From NCBI GenBank assembly GCA_963844235.1, contig CAWJNF010000001.1, positions 124,001 through 188,000 of the forward strand: a stretch of DNA of 64,000 nt. Direction: 5' to 3'. This document shows positions 51,654 to 60,329 of this stretch, one piece after another; the stretch's first letter is position 1, and each line of letters opens with the position of its first letter. The translations under genes and the position numbers were made by a program. The DNA comes from CAWJNF01 sp963844235. Lineage in GTDB: Bacteria; Actinomycetota; Thermoleophilia; Gaiellales; Gaiellaceae. The notes beneath the pieces are model-generated. The model had not been told where the DNA came from and ran no database searches. It worked only from the letters and a program-made list of their open reading frames with translations.

Positions 51654-52469
51654 GTGGCCGTAGCGGCGCCCAAGAAGTCTGCGCGACGGCAGCAGATCGA
51701 AGGCGTCCTGCTGGCTCCGGTCGACTGGCTCGAGGAGCGCTCGGGCATCGTCGGCGGGATCCGCTACTTCCTCTTCCGCCATATCCCGTCGGACATCAGC
51801 TGGCTGCAGACGCTCGGCTCGGCGACGCTCACGGCATTCCTCGTTCAGTTGATCACCGGCGTGATCCTCGCCATGTACTACGTCCCCGACCCCAACGAGG
51901 CGTACGAGTCGATTCAGTACATCACGAACGACCTCTGGTGGGGGTGGCTCGTGCGCGGCATGCACCGTTGGGGGGCGAGCGTCTTCATCATCTTGCTCTT
52001 CCTCCACATGGGCCGTGTCTTCCTCTTCGGCGCCTACAAATACCCGCGCGAGCTCAACTGGCTGATCGGCGTGCTCCTTCTCGTGCTCGGCATGACCGAG
52101 GGCTTCACGGGCTATCTGCTCCCCTGGGACCAGACGGCGTACTGGGCGACCGTCGTCGGCATCAACATCAACGGCACGGGGCCGTTCGTCGGGCCGTTCC
52201 TCTCGAACATCCTGCGCGGCGGCTCCGAGATCGGCACGGACACGCTGGCCCGCTTCTACTCGATCCACATGCTGCTGATCCCGGGCGCGCTGATCGCGCT
52301 GATCGGGCTCCACCTCTATCTCGTCGTGCGCCTCGGCGTCACCTCGCCTCCCTGGTCCAAGACCGCGGCCGGGCGTGAGCGCCCGACCGAGGTCGACACC
52401 CGCAAGCGGGGGCTCGTCGAGCCACGGCCCCGCGGGAACTCGGTCAACGACGAGGACGGCGCGCCGTGA
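51654..52469 (+). CDS. qcrB: Cytochrome b6-type subunit of menaquinol:cytochrome c reductase
   Basis: 271 residues with four core membrane helices. Heme-ligand histidines are His104 and His118 (RGMHRWG, LFLHMGR) and His205 and His220 (YSIHMLL, IGLHLYL). The second pair has 14 residues between them, the cytochrome b6 spacing, and the protein lacks the C-terminal half of mitochondrial cytochrome b, which is a separate gene here. PWDQTAYWATVVG is the Qo-side cd1 region. GTG start eight bases after the Rieske gene; the stop overlaps the next gene. Confidence 0.94.
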   Translation: MAVAAPKKSARRQQIEGVLLAPVDWLEERSGIVGGIRYFLFRHIPSDISWLQTLGSATLTAFLVQLITGVILAMYYVPDPNEAYESIQYITNDLWWGWLVRGMHRWGASVFIILLFLHMGRVFLFGAYKYPRELNWLIGVLLLVLGMTEGFTGYLLPWDQTAYWATVVGININGTGPFVGPFLSNILRGGSEIGTDTLARFYSIHMLLIPGALIALIGLHLYLVVRLGVTSPPWSKTAAGRERPTEVDTRKRGLVEPRPRGNSVNDEDGAP

Positions 52470-53317
52470 GCACGCCCGAGCGCCCGAAGAACCCGGGCGG
52501 CCGCACCAACGCCGTGGACGAGCGCCGAGCCGAATTCGGGCGCTACAAGGAGGACGTCAAGAAGCGCGGGAAGCCGTTCCACCCCTACGCGATGCTCCAC
52601 GACACGATCATGTCGCTGGTCGTCGTCGCGGTCATCATCGCGCTCGCGTGCATCTGGTACTTCACGTCCGGGGAGGAGCCGGGCGACTCCGGGATCCTCG
52701 GGCCGCGCTACACAGAGAAGGCGGAGCCGGAGACGATCGCGTTCGTCCCACGGCCGGACTGGTACTTCTACTTCCTCTTCTACCTGCTGCGGATCTTCAA
52801 GTGGCCCGAGTCGGTCATTCTCGGCACGATCGGCATCCCGACGATCGCCATCATCCTGCTCCTCGCCGTGCCGTTCATCGACAAGCGCCGCGAGCGGAGG
52901 CTCTCGCGGCGCCCGATCGCCGTGATCTCCGCCCTCCTCGTGATCGCCTCGATGGCCGTCCTGACCTGGAAGGGCGCGACGGTCAGGGAGTTCCTCGCCG
53001 GCGACTCGGAGGCCCTGGTCGAGGAGTGGATCGCGTCCGGCAACATCCCCGAAGAGGTTGGCCCAGGCGCGCTCCTCTTCGCGGACTCGGGCTGCCTGAG
53101 CTGTCACATCTACCTCGGCGCCGGGTCACAGAACCTGGGCGCGCCCGAGCTCACGAACGAGGGCCAGCGCGGCCGAGGGGTCGAGTTCCAGATCCAGCAC
53201 CTGATGAACCCGCAGTCGACGACGCCAGGCTCCCAGATGCCTCCGTTCCCGAACTTCACCGACCAGGAGTACCAGGACCTGGCGGCCTTCCTCGAGGCGT
53301 CCGGGGCCGGCGGCTAG
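52466..53317 (+). CDS. qcrC: Subunit IV-like cytochrome b C-terminal half fused to cytochrome c
   Basis: 283 residues. The first part resembles subunit IV with Qo motif PDWY (97-100; PEWY in b6f/bc1) in VPRPDWYFYFLFYLLRIFKW, and three membrane helices. The C-terminal part is a mono-heme cytochrome c with CLSCH (210-214) and a Met ligand probably in GSQMPPFPN. This split-b plus fused-c arrangement belongs to bcc complexes of deep actinobacteria and Firmicutes. The PDWY variant is often seen with menaquinone. The stop lies in a short tandem GGCGGCTAGC duplication. Confidence 0.92.
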   Translation: MSTPERPKNPGGRTNAVDERRAEFGRYKEDVKKRGKPFHPYAMLHDTIMSLVVVAVIIALACIWYFTSGEEPGDSGILGPRYTEKAEPETIAFVPRPDWYFYFLFYLLRIFKWPESVILGTIGIPTIAIILLLAVPFIDKRRERRLSRRPIAVISALLVIASMAVLTWKGATVREFLAGDSEALVEEWIASGNIPEEVGPGALLFADSGCLSCHIYLGAGSQNLGAPELTNEGQRGRGVEFQIQHLMNPQSTTPGSQMPPFPNFTDQEYQDLAAFLEASGAGG

Positions 53318-53343
53318 CTTCGGCGGCTAGCCTTCGGGCGGCC

Positions 53344-53928
53344 GTGCGTGTCTTCCTCGGCATTACGGGCGCCTCCGGCGCTCCCTACGCGGCACGCCTG
53401 CTCCGTGCCCTGTCCGAGGCCGGCTGCGAGGTCGGCGTATGCATCTCGGACGCGGGACACGAGGTACTGGCGACGGAGCTGTACGGCGATCCCTCGCTCC
53501 CTCCCGACGAGGTCGTCGCGCGCCTGACGGCCGGTCTCGCCGGTGTCGTCGTGTACGGGAAGGACGACTATACGTCGCCCTATGCGAGCGGCTCGGCCCG
53601 CGTCGACGCCTACGCGATCTGCCCGTGCTCGATGGCGACCGCCGCGTCGATCGCAGCCGGCGCCATGGCGAACCTCGTGCATCGCGCGGCCTCGGTCGCG
53701 CTCAAGGAGGGGCGTAAGCTTCTGCTGGTGCCAAGGGAGACGCCGCTCTCGTCGATCCACCTCGAGAACCTGCTGCGGTTGCGCAACGCGGGCGCCACCA
53801 TCCTCTTCGCCGCGCCAGGCTTCTACCACGGCCCGGAGACGATCGACGATCTCGTGGACTTCGTCGTCGCGCGCTGTCTCGACCAGCTCGGGATCGATAA
53901 TGCGCTCATGACGCGGTGGGGCCAATGA
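53344..53928 (+). CDS. ubiX: Flavin prenyltransferase UbiX (probable MqnM)
   Basis: 194 residues. VFLGITGASGAPYAARLLRA is the FMN-binding start, YASGSARVDAYAICPCSMAT and VPRETPLSSIHLENLLRL are the other UbiX signatures. It makes the prenylated FMN needed by the UbiD enzyme encoded 4 kb upstream in the same cluster. GTG 53344; its stop overlaps the menG start (ATGA). Confidence 0.93.
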   Translation: MRVFLGITGASGAPYAARLLRALSEAGCEVGVCISDAGHEVLATELYGDPSLPPDEVVARLTAGLAGVVVYGKDDYTSPYASGSARVDAYAICPCSMATAASIAAGAMANLVHRAASVALKEGRKLLLVPRETPLSSIHLENLLRLRNAGATILFAAPGFYHGPETIDDLVDFVVARCLDQLGIDNALMTRWGQ

Positions 53929-54632
53929 CCCCGCTCACCGACGAGCACCGTGAAGGGCGTCTCGATCCCGACGCCGTGCGGCAGATGTTCGACCGCATCG
54001 TCCCGGTCTACGACCCGATGAACCGCGTCATGACGGTCGGGCTCGACCAGCGCTGGCGGCGGCAGGCGGCGGATGCGGTCGTCCGTCCGGGCGATGTCGT
54101 CCTCGACGCGTGCTGCGGCACGGGGGATCTCGCTCTCGCCTGCGCTCGGGCCGGCGGTCGGGTGACCGGGCTCGATTTCTCCGAGCCGATGCTCGAGCGG
54201 GCGCGCCGCAAGGATCCGTCCATCGACTGGGTGCACGGCGACCTGCTCGCGCTGCCCTTTCCGCCGGCCTCGTTCGACGCGGCCACGGTCGGGTTCGGCG
54301 TGCGCAACGTCGCCGACCTCGAGGCCGGCTTTCGAGAGCTGGGCCGCGTGCTGCGGCCCGGGGGGCGAGTCGCCTGCCTCGAGATCACGCGACCCCAGGG
54401 GGCGCTGTCGCCGTTCTTCCGCGCGTGGTTCGACGGCGTAGTGCCACTCGTCGGCCGCGTGCTCCCTGGCGGGGAGGCCTACACCTACCTTCCGGCGAGC
54501 GTCCGCCGGTTCCCCGGGCCCAAAGAGCTGGCGGCTCTGCTCGCCCAGGCCGGCTTCACCACGATACGCTGGACCATGCTGGGCGGGGGCATCGTCGCCC
54601 TCCACACCGCCACCGCAGCGGAGGCAGCGTGA
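53925..54632 (+). CDS. menG: Demethylmenaquinone methyltransferase
   Basis: 235 residues from ATG 53925 (ATGA overlap with ubiX). MFDRIVPVYDPMNRVMTVGL is the UbiE/MenG signature; the SAM site is VLDACCGTGDLALACARAGG; later blocks are GFGVRNVADLEAGFRELGRV and FPGPKELAALLAQAGF. Final methylation step of menaquinone synthesis. Partial plug in the pathway: it works after decarboxylation and prenylation. Its stop overlaps the next start (GTGA). Confidence 0.93.
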   Translation: MTPLTDEHREGRLDPDAVRQMFDRIVPVYDPMNRVMTVGLDQRWRRQAADAVVRPGDVVLDACCGTGDLALACARAGGRVTGLDFSEPMLERARRKDPSIDWVHGDLLALPFPPASFDAATVGFGVRNVADLEAGFRELGRVLRPGGRVACLEITRPQGALSPFFRAWFDGVVPLVGRVLPGGEAYTYLPASVRRFPGPKELAALLAQAGFTTIRWTMLGGGIVALHTATAAEAA

Positions 54633-55549
54633 ACGCGATCGCGACCATACGGTCTGCCCCCGGCCTCGAGGAATACCTCGAGCGGCTCGAGCTGAGGCTC
54701 GAGCAGGCCGTCGCATCCCACCCAGGGCTCGTCGCGGAGGTGGCAACAGAGACGCTGGCCGCGGGCGGCAAGCGTCTGCGCCCGGTGCTCACGTTCCTCG
54801 CGTCGCCGCCCGACTTGCGCGACGGAGAAGGGATCGTGGCGGCCGGGTCGGCGGTAGAGCTCATCCACATGGCTACGCTCGTCCACGACGACATGCTCGA
54901 CGGCGCGGCCCTGCGCCGCGGTCGGCCGACGGCCTGGGCGATCTACGGCGCCGGAGCCGCGAAGGCGGTCGGTGATCATCTCTTCGCGCGGGCGTTCGCC
55001 GAGCTGGCCGGGGCTGCGGACACCGGCGCCGTGCGCGTCCTGGCTGACGCGTGTCTGGCGCTGGCTCGCGGCGAAGCTCTGCAGAGGCGCCAGGCGTTCC
55101 GGCCCGATACGACGGTGGAGGACTACCTGGAGCGCTGCTCGCTGAAGACCGGCAAGCTCTTCGAGGCGGCGTGCGTGCTCGGCGGCGGCCCACCCGAGCT
55201 CGGCGAGTTTGGGCTGGCACTCGGCATCGCCTTCCAGATCGCCGACGACATCCTCGACTGCGCCGGCGAGTTCGACTCGACGGGCAAGGCGCCCGGCGTC
55301 GACCTGCGCGACGGGACGCCGACGCTCCCGCTCATACTCGCCGCGCGCGAGGATCCACGCGTGTGGGCCGCGCTGGCCGGCGATTACGTGGACGACGCGC
55401 TCGAGCGGGTCGCCCAGACCTCGGCCATCGAATGCTCCCGGGCGCTCGCGCTCGAGTGGTCGCAGCGTGCCCGCGCCGCGCTCGACGGGGAGCTCGACCG
55501 CGAGGCGCTCGAAGCGCTCACCTACGCCGTCGTGGACCGGGAGGCATGA
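54629..55549 (+). CDS. Polyprenyl diphosphate synthase
   Basis: 306-residue trans-prenyltransferase with first Asp-rich motif HDDMLDGAALRRGRPT, second FQIADDILDCAGEFDSTGKA and AAGGKRLRPVLTFLAS. It makes the isoprenoid tail (heptaprenyl, octaprenyl or nonaprenyl) for menaquinone. GTG 54629 overlaps the menG stop. Chain length is not predicted. Following palindromes (55575-55647) separate it from mqnE. Confidence 0.92.
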   Translation: MNAIATIRSAPGLEEYLERLELRLEQAVASHPGLVAEVATETLAAGGKRLRPVLTFLASPPDLRDGEGIVAAGSAVELIHMATLVHDDMLDGAALRRGRPTAWAIYGAGAAKAVGDHLFARAFAELAGAADTGAVRVLADACLALARGEALQRRQAFRPDTTVEDYLERCSLKTGKLFEAACVLGGGPPELGEFGLALGIAFQIADDILDCAGEFDSTGKAPGVDLRDGTPTLPLILAAREDPRVWAALAGDYVDDALERVAQTSAIECSRALALEWSQRARAALDGELDREALEALTYAVVDREA

Positions 55550-55574
55550 GGATGCGACCCGTCGCGATTCACTC

Positions 55575-55647
55575 GGGCCGGATGAGATCCGGCTCCTACG
55601 GAAGACCACCCGGTTTCTCGGTGTAGGGGCCGCATCTTATGCGGCCC
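55575..55647. repeat. Two dispersed palindromes before mqnE
   Basis: 55575-55599 reads GGGCCGGAT-GAG-ATCCGGCTCCTAC, and 55623-55647 reads GTAGGGGCCGCAT-CTT-ATGCGGCCC, the latter again with the paired GGAT/ATCC to GCAT/ATGC change. Confidence 0.9.
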
Positions 55648-55669
55648 GCAAGCCGGAGAAGACGTCCTG

Positions 55670-56770
55670 ATGGCGGTCGTCGAGGCCTCCCTCGCCACCA
55701 TCCGCGACAAGGTCGAGGCGGGCGAGCGGCTCGACCTCGAGGACGGGCTCGTCCTCATGGAGTCCGACGACCTGCTCGGGCTCGGCGAGCTGGCCGATCT
55801 CGCGCGCCGCCTGCGCGGCGGCAGCGACGAGGTCTACTTCGTCCAGAACCTCTACCTGAACCAGACGAACGTCTGCCGCGTGAAGTGCAAGTTCTGCGCG
55901 TTCGCGAGGACGCAGAAGCAGGAGGGCGCCTACACCCTCACCGGGGACGAGCTCGTCGAGGACGCTCTGCGCCAGCGCGAGCTGACCGGCTTCACCGAGA
56001 TCCACATGGTCAACGGCGAGAGCCCGCACGTCGACTTCGACTTCTACGTCGAAACGACGCGGAAGCTCCACGAGGCGATGCCCGACGTCCATCTGAAGCT
56101 CTATACGGCGAGCGAGATCCACCACATGACCACGCTCTCCGGGCTCTCCCACGAGGACGTGCTGCGCGAGCTCAAGGCGGCAGGGCTCGGCTCGCTGCCG
56201 GGCGGTGGCGCGGAGATCTTCGCCGACCGTGTTCGTCGCCTCGTCGCGCCGGGGAAGGAGCATCCCGACTACTGGTTCCTGACCCACGACGCAGCCCACC
56301 GGCTCGGGATCCCGACGCACTGCACCATGCTCTACGGCCATGTCGAGACCTACGAGGAGCGGATCGACCACCTTCTCCGCCTGCGCGAGCAGCAGGACCG
56401 GACCGGCGGCTTCCTGGCGTTCGTGCCGCTCGCGTTCCATCCCGAGAACACCGTGTTCGAGCGGCGGGGCTTCAGCTTCACGCCCGGCGCCGACGATCTC
56501 AAGGTGCTCGCCGTCTCTCGGCTGATGCTCGACAACGTGCCGAACATCAAGGCCTACTGGATCATGATGGGTCTGCCGCTCGCCCAGGTCGCCCTGCACT
56601 TCGGGGCCAACGACGTCCAGGGGACGGTGGTGCGCGAGGAGATCTTCCAGGCCGCGGGCGCGACCGCCGGCACCGAGCAGAAGGTCGAGGAGCTCGTGCG
56701 GGCGATCAAGGAGGCCGGGCGCATCCCGGTTCAGCGCGACACGCTCTACAACGAGCTGCGGCGATGGTGA
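55670..56770 (+). CDS. mqnE: Aminofutalosine synthase
   Basis: 366-residue radical-SAM enzyme joining 3-enolpyruvoyl-benzoate to SAM to form aminofutalosine, the committed step. Cluster cysteines Cys69, Cys73, Cys76 in CRVKCKFC, then AFARTQKQEGAY. HMVNGESPHVDFDFY, IHHMTTLSGLSHEDVL and GGGAEIFADRVRRLV are shared with MqnC/CofH relatives, but FxNQTNVC and the NPH-like ENTVFERRG fit MqnE. It follows the polyprenyl synthase after the palindromes. Confidence 0.93.
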   Translation: MAVVEASLATIRDKVEAGERLDLEDGLVLMESDDLLGLGELADLARRLRGGSDEVYFVQNLYLNQTNVCRVKCKFCAFARTQKQEGAYTLTGDELVEDALRQRELTGFTEIHMVNGESPHVDFDFYVETTRKLHEAMPDVHLKLYTASEIHHMTTLSGLSHEDVLRELKAAGLGSLPGGGAEIFADRVRRLVAPGKEHPDYWFLTHDAAHRLGIPTHCTMLYGHVETYEERIDHLLRLREQQDRTGGFLAFVPLAFHPENTVFERRGFSFTPGADDLKVLAVSRLMLDNVPNIKAYWIMMGLPLAQVALHFGANDVQGTVVREEIFQAAGATAGTEQKVEELVRAIKEAGRIPVQRDTLYNELRRW

Positions 56771-56810
56771 GACTGAGCCGGACGATCCCGGCGCTGCAGT
56801 GGGTGTCCTC

Positions 56811-57602
56811 GTGATCCGGCTGGGACGCATCTCGTACGTCAACATGGCCCCGCTCTTCTTCCGGCTGGAGGCCGACGTCGAGGAGGTGGCCGGCGTCCCG
56901 ACCGAGCTCAACCAGCGCCTGCTCGCCGGAGAGATCGATCTCGCTCCAATCTCGTCGATCGCCTACGCGAGGCGCGCAGACCATCTGCGGATCCTCCCGC
57001 GCGTAGCCGTCTCCTCGGAGGGAGCCGTCGACTCGATCCAGCTCGTCTCGCGCGTGCCGCTCTCACGTGTCCGCTCGGTGGCCGTCACACCCGAGAGCGC
57101 GACGTCGGTCGTCCTCGTCAGGATTCTCCTGCCCGATGCCGAGCACGTGCCGCTGGGCGAGGACGCGGAGGCCACGCTGCTGATCGGCGACGCGGCGCTC
57201 CAGAGCGCGTTCGAGGACCCGACGCCCCACCATGACCTCGGGCGGCTCTGGCAGGATCGGACAGGGCTTCCCATGGTCTACGCCGTGTTCGCGTGCCCCG
57301 ACCCCGCGCCCGACGGCGTCCTGGCGGTCGAGGAGGCGCTGCTCGAGGCGCACCGCGCCAGCCGGGCCGAGCCGGAGGAGCTCGCCCGCGAGGCGAGCGA
57401 GCGCTACGGCTACCCGGCGGGCTTCCTCGCCCGCTACTTCGAGAAGCTCCGCTACGGCTTCGGCCCACGCGAGCGCGCGGGGCTGCTGTCGTTCTTCGAG
57501 CTGGCGCGGGAGGCCGGCGAGCTCGAGCACGTACCCGAGTTGCGGTTCGTCACTGCGCCGTCCCCGTCACCAACGCCCGAGGCGGGCGTAGGGGCCGGAT
57601 AA
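56811..57602 (+). CDS. mqnA: Chorismate dehydratase
   Basis: 263 residues from GTG 56811 (GTG 56799 is possible). IRLGRISYVNMAPLFFRLEA, NQRLLAGEIDLAPISSIAYA and ATLLIGDAALQSAFEDPTPH match MqnA, the periplasmic-binding-fold enzyme that dehydrates chorismate to 3-enolpyruvoyl-benzoate, the first step. The last codons GVGAG and the TAA stop are inside a dispersed palindrome (57588-57614), so the repeat has replaced or formed the end of the gene. Confidence 0.92.
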   Translation: MIRLGRISYVNMAPLFFRLEADVEEVAGVPTELNQRLLAGEIDLAPISSIAYARRADHLRILPRVAVSSEGAVDSIQLVSRVPLSRVRSVAVTPESATSVVLVRILLPDAEHVPLGEDAEATLLIGDAALQSAFEDPTPHHDLGRLWQDRTGLPMVYAVFACPDPAPDGVLAVEEALLEAHRASRAEPEELAREASERYGYPAGFLARYFEKLRYGFGPRERAGLLSFFELAREAGELEHVPELRFVTAPSPSPTPEAGVGAG

Positions 57603-57614
57603 TCCGGCCCCTAC
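57588..57614. repeat. Perfect dispersed palindrome at the mqnA stop
   Basis: GTAGGGGCCGGAT, A, ATCCGGCCCCTAC: 13-bp perfect arms around one base. It encodes the last residues and TAA stop of mqnA and separates it from mqnC. Confidence 0.95.
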
Positions 57615-57626
57615 AGACGCCAGAGG

Positions 57627-58739
57627 GTGAGCGTGAACCGGTCGAACGGCAACGGGTCGGTCCGTCAGGTCCTCGAGAAGGCGCGCTCCGGCGAGCGGAT
57701 CTCCGATGAGGACGCGCTGACGCTGCTGCGCTCGCGCGAGCTCGTCCCGATCGGCAGGGTCGCCAACGAGAGCCGGGCGCGCAGGACCGACCCGGGCCGC
57801 ATCACCTTCATCATCGACCGCAACCTGAACTACACGAACGTCTGCTACACGGACTGCGACTTCTGCGCCTTCTACCGCAGTCCGGGTGACCGGCGCGAGG
57901 GCTACCTGCTGCCGAAGGCGGTGATCTTCAAGAAGATCGAGGAGACGCTCGCGCTGGGCGGCACCGGCCTGCTCATGCAGGGCGGCCACCATCCCGATCT
58001 CGGGGTGGACTACTACGAGGATCTCTTCTCGTCGATCAAGTCGCGCTACAAGGTCCACCTGCACGCGCTCTCGCCCTCCGAGGTGCAGCACGCCGCCCGC
58101 CGCTCCAAGCTCTCGATCCCCGAGACGCTGACGCGCCTGCGAGACGCCGGGCTCGACTCGATACCCGGCGGCGGGGCCGAGATCCTCGTCGACCGCGTCC
58201 GCGAGGTCATCTCACCGAAGAAGACGACCTCCGCGGAGTGGCTCGGGATCATGCGCGAGGCGCACCGCCTCGGAATCTCGACGACCGCGACCATGATGTA
58301 CGGCCACGTCGAGACCCTGGAGGAGCGTGTCGAGCACATGCGTCTCATCCGCGAGCTCCAGGACGAGCTTCGCGGATTCCGCGCCTTCATCTCGTGGACG
58401 TTCCAGGACGACGGCAACCGCCTCGGCGAGAAGGTGCCGCGGGAGACGATGCCGACCTCCTTCGACTATCTGCTGACCCAGGCGGTCAGCCGCATCTACC
58501 TCGACAACGTGGACCACATCCAGTCGAGCTGGGTCACGCAGGGGATGAAGATCGGCCAGGTGGCGCTCGAGTTCGGGGCCGACGACCTCGGCTCGATCAT
58601 GATCGAGGAGAACGTCGTCTCCGCCGCCGGCACCACCTACCGCGCGACGACGGACGACTTCGTTCGTGTGATCAAGGCGCTCGGCAAGACCCCGGTTCAG
58701 CGCGACACGCTCTACCGCGAGGTCAAGGTCTACGCGTGA
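57627..58739 (+). CDS. mqnC: Cyclic dehypoxanthinyl futalosine synthase
   Basis: 370-residue radical-SAM enzyme. Cluster cysteines Cys73, Cys77 and Cys80 in CYTDCDFCAF; GRITFIIDRNLNYTNVCYTD, GGTGLLMQGGHHPDLGVDYY and SPSEVQHAARRSKLSIPETL are MqnC blocks. It cyclises dehypoxanthinyl futalosine, the substrate of MqnD at 23.5 kb. The operon ends with a strong hairpin. GTG start. Confidence 0.93.
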   Translation: MSVNRSNGNGSVRQVLEKARSGERISDEDALTLLRSRELVPIGRVANESRARRTDPGRITFIIDRNLNYTNVCYTDCDFCAFYRSPGDRREGYLLPKAVIFKKIEETLALGGTGLLMQGGHHPDLGVDYYEDLFSSIKSRYKVHLHALSPSEVQHAARRSKLSIPETLTRLRDAGLDSIPGGGAEILVDRVREVISPKKTTSAEWLGIMREAHRLGISTTATMMYGHVETLEERVEHMRLIRELQDELRGFRAFISWTFQDDGNRLGEKVPRETMPTSFDYLLTQAVSRIYLDNVDHIQSSWVTQGMKIGQVALEFGADDLGSIMIEENVVSAAGTTYRATTDDFVRVIKALGKTPVQRDTLYREVKVYA

Positions 58740-58770
58740 ACGATCCGCGCCCTGGGGGCGCGGATCGTTC
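58738..58770 (+). terminator. Hairpin terminator after mqnC
   Basis: 14-bp perfect stem (arm GAACGATCCGCGCC, 5-base loop) starting in the mqnC stop codon. No T-run follows. The same stem sequence occurs at 60277-60311. Confidence 0.7.
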
Positions 58771-58835
58771 CGACGGAAGCTGTATGAGGCCGGACTCGCG
58801 TCCGCTGACCTGACGTGTGCGCGGCTACGTGCGCC

Positions 58836-60179
58836 TCATTGCGCGTGCCCGAAGTAATGCTTCCGGAGCCATTGGGCGACCTCCTTACCAAGGAAGGCTC
58901 CTTGCACGTCCGCCGTGCGGAAATGGATACCGCTCCAGACCCTGGCGTCGATGATCTCATCGAGCGCGGCGGTGAAGCGCTGGAAGCTCCTGTCGGGGCA
59001 TGGCGCCGGAGAGCATTTGTTGCTGACCACCGTGAAGTCGACCTTGTCGGTGCCGAAGAACGCCTTCAGCGTGTAGGCGATCGCTCCGCTGATGCAGGTG
59101 TGCCCGGAGGGGTGGTCGGGAAAGCCGGGCGTCACGAGCGGCGGTCCGGAGACGGGGACGGTCGGGTTGAACAGCGGCAGCCAGGCTGGGTCGGGCTCGG
59201 TCGCCGGGTTGCCGTCGTTCGCGGCCTCGTGGATCGCGGTGATCGGACGCCAGAAGTTCCAGTAGTACTTGTCATTCCAGCAGCCGATCGAGCCGTCGGC
59301 CGCCGCGAGGTTCGTCATCGCGAGCATGCGTGCGCTTTCGACGATGTCCAGCTCCTCGCTCGTCGCGAGCGTGCGGAAGACGCGGTTCCAGATCGCCGCT
59401 CCGCTGTCCTGCCAGAAGATCGCGGCCGCCGTCTGATCCGCGGTGCGCGTCGTGCTCGTGAGCGAACCGAGGCGCTTGACCTCGTTGAAGTCCCTCGCGT
59501 ACGCGTTGCTCGTGAGCGCGTTCGGGCCGTTGGTGCGAAGCATCTCCACGTTCGGGACGAGGAACGGGCGCACGTTCGCGACCCACGGGGTGGGGTCGAG
59601 CCCGAAGTTGGGCGGTGTCGGGCGCCACTCTCCGGGGTCGGTGCCGAAGACGAACGTGAACGAGCCTCCGCGGCCGTCGTTCGCCCGCGCCGCGAGCATC
59701 GCCGCGGCCGACGCCTCGCCGACGGCGATTCCGCCCGCCTTCCCCGGCTCGGGCACGTTCGCGAGGAACGCGTCGTAGACCGGCTGCAACGTCGCCTGCT
59801 GCGAAGGGAATAGGCCCACGAGAACGTGGAATGCCGCGGCTGCCGCTGCGGCCTCCTTCGAGTCCCCGGGATCGGCCACCGGCGAGGCCAGGTAGGGCTC
59901 GTAGGTGCCGTCGATGGCGTTGACAGCGTCGTAGACCGCGCCCTGCACGATGGCCAGGCTGAGCACGGCCGCCTGTGGCGGCTGCCCCGCCCCGGCCGGT
60001 GCGGGCGCCGTGATCGCGCTCGTGGCGATCGCGTTCCAGTCGACGGCCGCGTTGCTCACGGCCTGCCCCCGCGTGTCGCCGGCGAGCTGCCCCCTCGCCG
60101 AGACGGAGAGCCCGCCGAGAACAGCAGCGAGAATCGCGGCCGCGGCGAGTGCCGAGAGCCAGATGCGTTTGGACTTCAT
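58836..60179 (-). CDS. Secreted vanadium-dependent haloperoxidase/PAP2-family protein
   Basis: 447 residues. An N-terminal signal (LSALAAAAILAAVLGGLSVS) and all three active-site segments: Lys304 with Arg311-Pro312 (KYYWNFWRP), HPSGH (356-360) and Arg413 with His419 (RVWSGIHF). These bind vanadate in haloperoxidases or phosphate in PAP2 phosphatases. The overall layout (long helical N-terminal half, FPDHPSGHTCISGA) fits bacterial vanadium haloperoxidase homologues. ATG with GGAGGAG ribosome-binding site. A heptamer array about 50 bases upstream links it to the SARP regulator. Confidence 0.87.
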   Translation of the reverse strand: MKSKRIWLSALAAAAILAAVLGGLSVSARGQLAGDTRGQAVSNAAVDWNAIATSAITAPAPAGAGQPPQAAVLSLAIVQGAVYDAVNAIDGTYEPYLASPVADPGDSKEAAAAAAAFHVLVGLFPSQQATLQPVYDAFLANVPEPGKAGGIAVGEASAAAMLAARANDGRGGSFTFVFGTDPGEWRPTPPNFGLDPTPWVANVRPFLVPNVEMLRTNGPNALTSNAYARDFNEVKRLGSLTSTTRTADQTAAAIFWQDSGAAIWNRVFRTLATSEELDIVESARMLAMTNLAAADGSIGCWNDKYYWNFWRPITAIHEAANDGNPATEPDPAWLPLFNPTVPVSGPPLVTPGFPDHPSGHTCISGAIAYTLKAFFGTDKVDFTVVSNKCSPAPCPDRSFQRFTAALDEIIDARVWSGIHFRTADVQGAFLGKEVAQWLRKHYFGHAQ

Positions 60180-60228
60180 GACTCCTCCTCTCTCCTGCTT
60201 GTCGAGCGCGATGCTCGGCGCTGTCTGT

Positions 60229-60257
60229 TACAGGCAGGTTTCAGGCGCGTAACAGCT
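60229..60257 (-). promoter_or_regulatory. SARP-type heptamer array upstream of the haloperoxidase
   Basis: Three 7-mers at exact 11-base spacing, read on the minus strand as AGCTGTT-ACGC-GCCTGAA-ACCT-GCCTGTA. It matches the array at 60783-60811 and lies about 50 bases before the haloperoxidase ATG. Confidence 0.7.
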
Positions 60258-60276
60258 GGTGGCATCCCGAGCACAT

Positions 60277-60311
60277 GAACGATCCGCGCCCGAAAACGGC
60301 GCGGATCGTTC
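60277..60311 (-). terminator. Hairpin terminator after the repeat-protein gene
   Basis: 14-bp perfect stem with arm GAACGATCCGCGCC and 7-base loop, downstream of the minus-strand gene at 60330-60722. The stem sequence is identical to the one after mqnC; only the loop differs. Confidence 0.65.
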
Positions 60312-60329
60312 AGTGGGGTGTTGCCTGCT

